The notes under the pieces: generated by a model
The model's input: the letters and a program-made list of their open reading frames with translations, nothing else
The model's database searches: none
What the model was told of the DNA's origin: nothing
Shown here: in pieces, positions 20,758-25,068 of the stretch
Layout of the letters: each line of letters begins with the position of its first letter
Numbering within the stretch: position 1 is the stretch's first letter
From: Scleroderma bovista
Taxonomy: Eukaryota > Basidiomycota > Agaricomycetes > Boletales > Sclerodermataceae
Assembly (NCBI GenBank): GCA_037178675.1
Contig: JAYMGJ010000501.1
Span: 1-25,068, forward strand
Length of the DNA stretch: 25,068 bases
Direction: 5' to 3'
Made by a program: the position numbers and the translations under genes

Positions 20758-22017
20758 TATGTACAATTGCCGTGTGGACACGGTACACGGCCACCGTGCC
20801 ACCACGTGGTGTACGGTCGCCGTGTGGCCACGGTATCTATACTAAGTGGGCACGGTGTCCGTAGGCACGGTGTTGGCATGGTGTCCATGCCCTGACAATA
20901 TGTACGGTCGCTGTGTGGCCACGGTACACGCACGCCGTGGCCACACGGTATGTACAATTGCCGTGTGGACACGGTACACGGCCACCGTGCCAACATGTGG
21001 TGTACGGTCGCCATGTGGCCACGGTATCTATGCCAAGTGGGCACGGTGTCCATGTACCGTGGCCACACAGCAACCGTAGGCACGGTGTTGGCACGGTGTC
21101 CGTGCCAAGACAATATGTATGGTCGCCGTGTGGCCACGGTACACGCACGCCATGGCCACACGGTATGTACAATTGCCGTGTGGACACGGTACACGGCCAC
21201 CGTGCCAACACGTGGGGTACGGTCGCCGTGTGGCCACGGTATCTATGCCAAGTGGGCACGGTGTCCGTGTACCGTGGCCGCACGGCAACCGTAGGCACGG
21301 TGTTGGCACGGTGTCCGTGCCCCAACAATATGTACGGTTGCCGTGTGGCCACGGTACACGCACGCCGTGGCCATACAGTATGTACAATTGCCGTGTGGCC
21401 ACGGTACACGCACGCCGTGGCCACACGGTATGTACAATTGCCGTGTGGACACGGTACACGGCCACCGTGCCACCACGTGGTGTACGGTCGCCGTGTGGCC
21501 ACGGTATCTATACCAAGTGGGCAAGGTGTCCGTGTACCGTGGCCGCACGGCAACCGTAGGCACGGTGTTGGCACGGTGTCAGTATACCGTGGCCACACGG
21601 CAATCATACATGTGGGCACGGTGTCCGTATACCGTGGCCACACAGCGACTGTGTGGGCAGTGTTGACACAATGCCCGCATGGTAACCGTGTGCATCTGAC
21701 ACGGTGGGCATGTTCTGTGCCCATCAACCCTGTACTGTGTGCCGTGCCGTGCCCATCTACCTGGTGCCATGTCCACAAGGTTACCGGCCCTGTGTGCTGT
21801 GTACATGCTGTGACCACACTGTGACCATATGTACCATGTCCACACGGTGCCTGTCTGCCACGTTCACACGGCCACTGTGTGCCGTAGGATATGGTATGTC
21901 TACGGTAACGGGAGTGGACCAAATGCCATCCATTAGACAACATACATTGCAACAATACGTAGTGTCCGAGTAATTGTAATACCCATTAGTTGAAATGTCA
22001 AAAGTGCGCATGATCTA

Positions 22018-23835
22018 CTAGTCAACTATCATATTGTCCCCCTCCACTTGAGACTCCGTGATGGCAACATCAGGTGGAGTGATGGTGATCGCCGGCATGC
22101 GAGACGCCAGGACCAGGTCCCAGCAGGTGGCAGATCCGGGAGAGGAGTCCGATGGTGCAGACGGAGGTGCTGGAGAAGGCAGGTGTGTAGGGCCAGGAGA
22201 AGCTGTAAGCTCTCTGACCATAGTAGTCTGTGCCAGATCCAGTGGGCTGAGTGACCGGTTACCATGTGGACATGGAGGGGCACTCAGGGACGGAGCGTGG
22301 TCCAACAAATGGTGGTCCGACGGAGTGCCCGGCGACTGGGACGGAGTGCTCGGTGGATGGGACGGAGTGCCTAGCGAATGGGATGGAGTGCCAGGCGAAT
22401 TGGACGGAGTGTCCTGCATCTCCTGCGACACACCCAGATTGGTGGCGACAAGCCTCCTCAACTCCTCGACGATGACGGTGAGTGAGCCCACATGCTCACG
22501 GACATTGGCAAGCTCCTTCAGCGTGCCGGCATGCTCCCTCCTAACCAGAAACAGCTCTTCTTCAACGTGCTGCAAACGCTCCACGTACGTCATGGCAGGG
22601 CTGTCACCATCGGTGGTGGTGAGTGGGTCGGGCGATGAAACACTCGGGGTACCCTGGGCCCGCTTGGGGAGCCATGTTGGTGGATCTATGTATACTTCAG
22701 CGTAGTCTAGTGAAATCCTGAATTTGAACAAAAAAAAAAAAAGAAAGAGACTCACTTTTTTTCGATGCTCGGGGGGTTTTTTGGGTTGCAGGTGTGGATG
22801 GACCAGGGGTGGCAGTTGTACTCGGTGCTCGCCGTCGCTTGGAAACACGGGGGGCTGTAGTTTCGGGAGCCTTAGACGACTCCGGCGATGCAGAGCGACG
22901 ATGTCCGGGAGACCGAGCATGTGACCGTGCCCGTGACCGTGCCCGAGACCGTCCACGGAGTTCAGACACCAGGCTACATTTGGCCTTTCCACGGTTGCAA
23001 TACCAGCATGCCCGCCCAGGTTTCACTGGGCAAGCCCTACCTGCTCTCTTGCACCGTTCGCACCGGTCCTCGTCGGGAGCATGTACAAATCCAGTCGGTG
23101 GGGCCATTGGGCCATCCATGGCCGTTGAGGCAGGAGTCGATGTCTCAGCATCGCTGTTGACCGATGCCGCCGACTTCACCGACTTCGACCGTCTCCGTGA
23201 TTTTCTCCGTCCACGGGTACTAGTGCCGTCGACCGTCCGGGATTGTGTACGGCCCCGGCCGCCTGTATCGTTCCCATCTTCACTGGGGCCTGGCATTGGA
23301 CCTGGCAAATCTGGTTCAACTTCCTCTTCCATGCTTACCTCCTTCTCTTTCACCACTGGCAATGCCTTCCCCTTCCCCTTCTCAAACTGCTCACCATTGG
23401 CCGATCGTTCACGGAGCTTGTACCACCGATGGTTCTGGAACTCGGCATCCGTCACGTTGCGCATGGGCTCCCATAAAGGCCACTTCTTCGTCTGCCGAAC
23501 AATCGCCGGGTTGGGCATGAATCGTTCCGCTGCCATAACATGCGTTGGCATGACGAAGCCAGCAGGGAGGTCTTCAACCACGGCTTCCACTAGTTTCTAG
23601 AATATAGTTAGCATTTGGCTGACATGTATCTTACACCACTTACCACCTGATTCCATACAATATCCACCACTTTCCACCAATACACCGTGTCATTTGTTGT
23701 CTTGAGTCCGTCCGTGTAGGTAGTGATCTGTTGCGCGGCGTTCTGGACAACACGTTCTGCATTCAGAGAGGCGATGGAGGTTTGGTCTGCCCCGTCGAGA
23801 ATGGAGACGTTGGAGGAGTTGGTGGGATTAGACAT
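22018..23835 (-). CDS. Zn2Cys6-type zinc-cluster, coiled-coil protein (573 residues, three exons)
   Basis: The exons are 23644-23835, 22756-23596 and 22018-22706; both introns (47 and 49 nt) have GT..AG ends and keep frame. The start MSNPTNSSNVS at 23835 is the first ATG of the open frame. Residues 92-140 hold RFMPNPAIV...KKWPLWEPM...HRWYKLRERSANGEQFEKGKGKA. Cys 243, 246, 253, 261, 264 and 271 fit C-x2-C-x6-C-x7-C-x2-C-x6-C, the GAL4-type Zn2Cys6 spacing, in CERCKRAGRAC and CWYCNRGKAKC. Arg/Ser-rich arms flank it (GRRKSRRRSKS; RGRSRARSRARSHARS). Residues 385-432 (YVERLQHVEEELF...) form a likely coiled coil. A GTPSxSP-like repeat (445-475) and a Pro/Ser tail follow. From memory, similar proteins are multicopy in Agaricomycetes and uncharacterised. 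DNA or RNA binding in the nucleus is an inference. The zinc cluster is internal rather than N-terminal, unlike most Zn2Cys6 regulators. Confidence 0.8.
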
Positions 23836-24320
23836 TGAGATGAACTATGTGAACGGGAACGATGCGGAGTAATGGGTGAGTGGTTCGGAAACGGTGCAGA
23901 TAATATGACACTCGGGATGCTTACATAAACACTTCCCGTGTATGACACAAACCCTGATCGAGTACAATAGAGTTTGATGGAAATACAGCTACCGCATGTG
24001 GACGGAAATACAATGCCAACAGGACATAGATCCTGTGTAACAATGAGGACCGTGCATTGAAAGTGTATTTGCAATATTGATCGAATCAAATATTCCGGCC
24101 TGCCTGGCTGTTCACAAACCACTCCGGCATCATATTCGGTTGCTTGATCTGCCGTGTGGAACTCTAAGCTATGTCCGCATTGTCTCACCCGTTTCTACCT
24201 AACTAATTATCACCATTAAGCCGGGGACGTCGATTATATAACGGTAAACCTAACTGGCCACACCGTACCCCATCCCTCCCTGATTCTTTAAACCCTGCCG
24301 CAATCCCATCCATATCGGTC
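23836..24320. promoter_or_regulatory. Divergent intergenic promoter region
   Basis: It is 485 bases between two head-to-head start codons. Towards the plus-strand gene, TATATAAC (about 24235-24242) lies 80 bases before its ATG, followed by a CT-rich stretch (CCCCATCCCTCCC). Towards the minus-strand gene a weaker AT-rich word (CATATTATC on the minus strand, about 23908-23916) lies about 75 bases before its ATG. Shared control of the two genes is possible but unproven. A minus-strand open frame (23763-24188) crosses this region and is probably a chance one. Confidence 0.5.
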
Positions 24321-25068
24321 ATGTACCCTGCCAAAGGAAAGAAGACCGTTCGGTTCACCGACAAGAGCCCAATGAAACGCAGTAAGTATTTCTCCATTGA
24401 ATGTAAATGTAAACTTACATGGAACAGTTATTTCGCCCGCGCTATCTGAGAGCGCCTCCGTTGTAACGGAAACAGAGGGAGACAGTGCAATGGAAGTGGA
24501 CCATTCGCCCGTAACAGCTTCTCCATGGACACTTGGACCCCCACCCCCATTGGGTTCACCATGCTCGGCACCTTTGAATATGCCAAGTACCGATTTCCCG
24601 CCAGCAGCACCGTCCTGCACCACACCAGAGCCTCCCTGCCATTCCCGATCACCAGCAACGTTTCAATTCACTACAGGGCCTCAACCGGATGTCGGCTCTC
24701 CACCACCCGATTTGTTAGCATTTTCCAGTGGACCAGGACCTGCGGTCAGTTCACCACCGTCTACACCGTCAACTCGAACACCCTGGAGCCAGTTGGATCT
24801 AGCCCCACCCATTTGTGCATCACCACCGACAATGCCGTCTACCCCTTCCGGCTCACCCATCCGGGCCATGTTTCCGCCAGTACCACTGCCCTCCACCTCT
24901 TCCCACTCACCCTTCCAGACCATTTGGCCACCGCCACCACTAAAGCGCTCACCTACATCTAGTCCAAAGCGATACCCGAACCTTGGCTCACCGGATCAAG
25001 AACATCGATTCTTCACTCCGGTACCGCCACCATGCAAATCGCCTACACGTATGTCCAGTGGATTTAAC
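24321..25068 (+). CDS. Pro/Ser-rich protein of unknown function, 5' part; runs off the window
   Basis: ATG at 24321 begins MYPAKGKKTVRFTDKSPMKR, a short basic N terminus. An intron follows at 24382-24427 (46 nt, GTAAGT..ACAG, phase 1). The second exon (24428 onward) is open to the last base: ISPALSESASVVTETEGDSA, MEVDHSPVTASPWTLGPPPP and a long stretch dominated by Pro, Ser and Thr (SPPSTPSTRTPWSQLDLAPP; LKRSPTSSPKRYPNLGSP). That gives 234 residues before the window ends. Many S/T-P sites could be phosphorylated. The protein is probably disordered and has no recognised domain. It is head to head with the zinc-cluster gene. The intron phase, the TATA box and the long open frame support a real gene. 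Confidence 0.65.

Larger units (their letters stand above)
19790..21900. repeat. CpG-rich ACCGTG/CACGGT satellite with 215-bp higher-order period
   Basis: CACGGT or its complement ACCGTG recurs about every 10-25 bases across 2 kb, in both orientations. The dense core is about 20080-21680, with degenerate margins. A higher-order unit is marked by CAATATGTA(C/T)GG at 20896, 21111 and 21326, each 215 bases apart; a related unit lies at about 20610-20895. The third full unit has an extra 50-bp duplication (21341-21390 and 21391-21440). Inverted arms CCGTGTGGCCACGG and CCGTGGCCACACGG alternate. TAA, TGA and TAG are rare in this composition, so both strands are open in several frames (up to 372 codons); I do not regard these as genes. 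215 is not a multiple of three. I know no named family. Confidence 0.9.

Noticed and set aside
19790..21900. CRISPR-like array
   Set aside because: There are no constant repeats separated by unique spacers, the repeats are in both orientations, and the DNA is eukaryotic.
20167..21955. Long overlapping open frames on both strands in the satellite (up to 372 codons, with His/Arg/Val/Thr-rich repeats)
   Set aside because: The repeat composition almost lacks TAA, TAG and TGA in every frame, the 215-bp period shifts frame at each unit, and there are no start context, introns or domains. They are by-products of the repeat.
22058..22705. Plus-strand open frame of 215 codons
   Set aside because: It is antisense to exon 3 of the zinc-cluster gene; its Asp/Gly/Val repeats mirror the GTPSxSP repeat on the other strand.
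22794..23600. Plus-strand open frame of 268 codons
   Set aside because: It is antisense to exon 2 of the zinc-cluster gene, whose frame has a recognisable cysteine cluster and consistent splice sites.
24288..24923. Minus-strand open frames opposite the Pro/Ser-rich gene
   Set aside because: They are Gly/Val/Glu-rich antisense readings of Pro/Ser/Thr codons, without their own support.
24525..24962. Plus-strand open frame of 145 codons (MDTWTPTPIGF...)
   Set aside because: It overlaps in another frame the longer Pro/Ser-rich frame that starts at 24321, splices cleanly and is open to the window end.
1..25068. tRNA or rRNA genes and telomeric TTAGGG repeats
   Set aside because: No convincing tRNA B-box (GGTTCGAATCC-like), rRNA core or telomere tract was seen on either strand by eye.

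Overview
The window looks like genomic DNA of an agaricomycete (mushroom-forming basidiomycete). Introns are short (46-69 nt) with GT..AG ends. The recognisable families are ones typical of, or expanded in, Agaricomycetes: a FunK1-type fungal protein kinase, a divergent CK1-type kinase, a DUF6532 protein, a BED-finger hAT transposase, a pogo/Fot1-like transposase and LTR retrotransposon remnants. I cannot name the species.

Bases 1 to about 19.7 kb form a graveyard of mobile elements and decayed genes. It opens with an LTR-like segment (about 152-1000). A FunK1 kinase gene on the minus strand follows and is cut in two by a 2552-bp pogo-like transposon (2254-4805) with 23-bp terminal inverted repeats and a TA target duplication. 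The two kinase halves rejoin in frame if the transposon and one TA are removed. Next come unassigned fragments (6829-8422), a CK1-like kinase pseudogene (8423-9307, minus) and a hAT transposase pseudogene (10627-14212, plus). The hAT is interrupted by one LTR fragment and truncated by a second LTR in opposite orientation. A 111-bp tandem repeat (15116-15505), an AT-rich stretch, a minus-strand region with several consensus introns but no recognisable protein (about 16500-17650), and a DUF6532 gene (18310-19662, minus) complete this part. Stop codons inside these genes are mostly TGA, often where the family normally has Arg (CGA). Other changes, such as HRD to HCD and CER to CEH, also fit CpG to TpG/CpA decay, as expected of methylated, silenced DNA.

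From about 19.8 to 21.9 kb lies an unusual CpG-rich satellite. It is built from ACCGTG/CACGGT words, is arranged in a 215-bp higher-order period, and contains repeated 14-bp inverted arms that could fold as hairpins. A 127-bp non-repetitive block sits inside it. It is open in many frames on both strands, but I regard those frames as by-products of composition.

From 22.0 kb to the end the DNA is CpG-rich and genic. A three-exon gene on the minus strand (22018-23835) encodes a predicted 573-residue protein with an internal Zn2Cys6-type cluster and a coiled coil. Head to head with it, a Pro/Ser-rich gene (24321 to beyond the window end) has one 46-nt intron. The satellite therefore sits at the border between CpG-decayed repeat DNA and apparently intact gene-bearing DNA.
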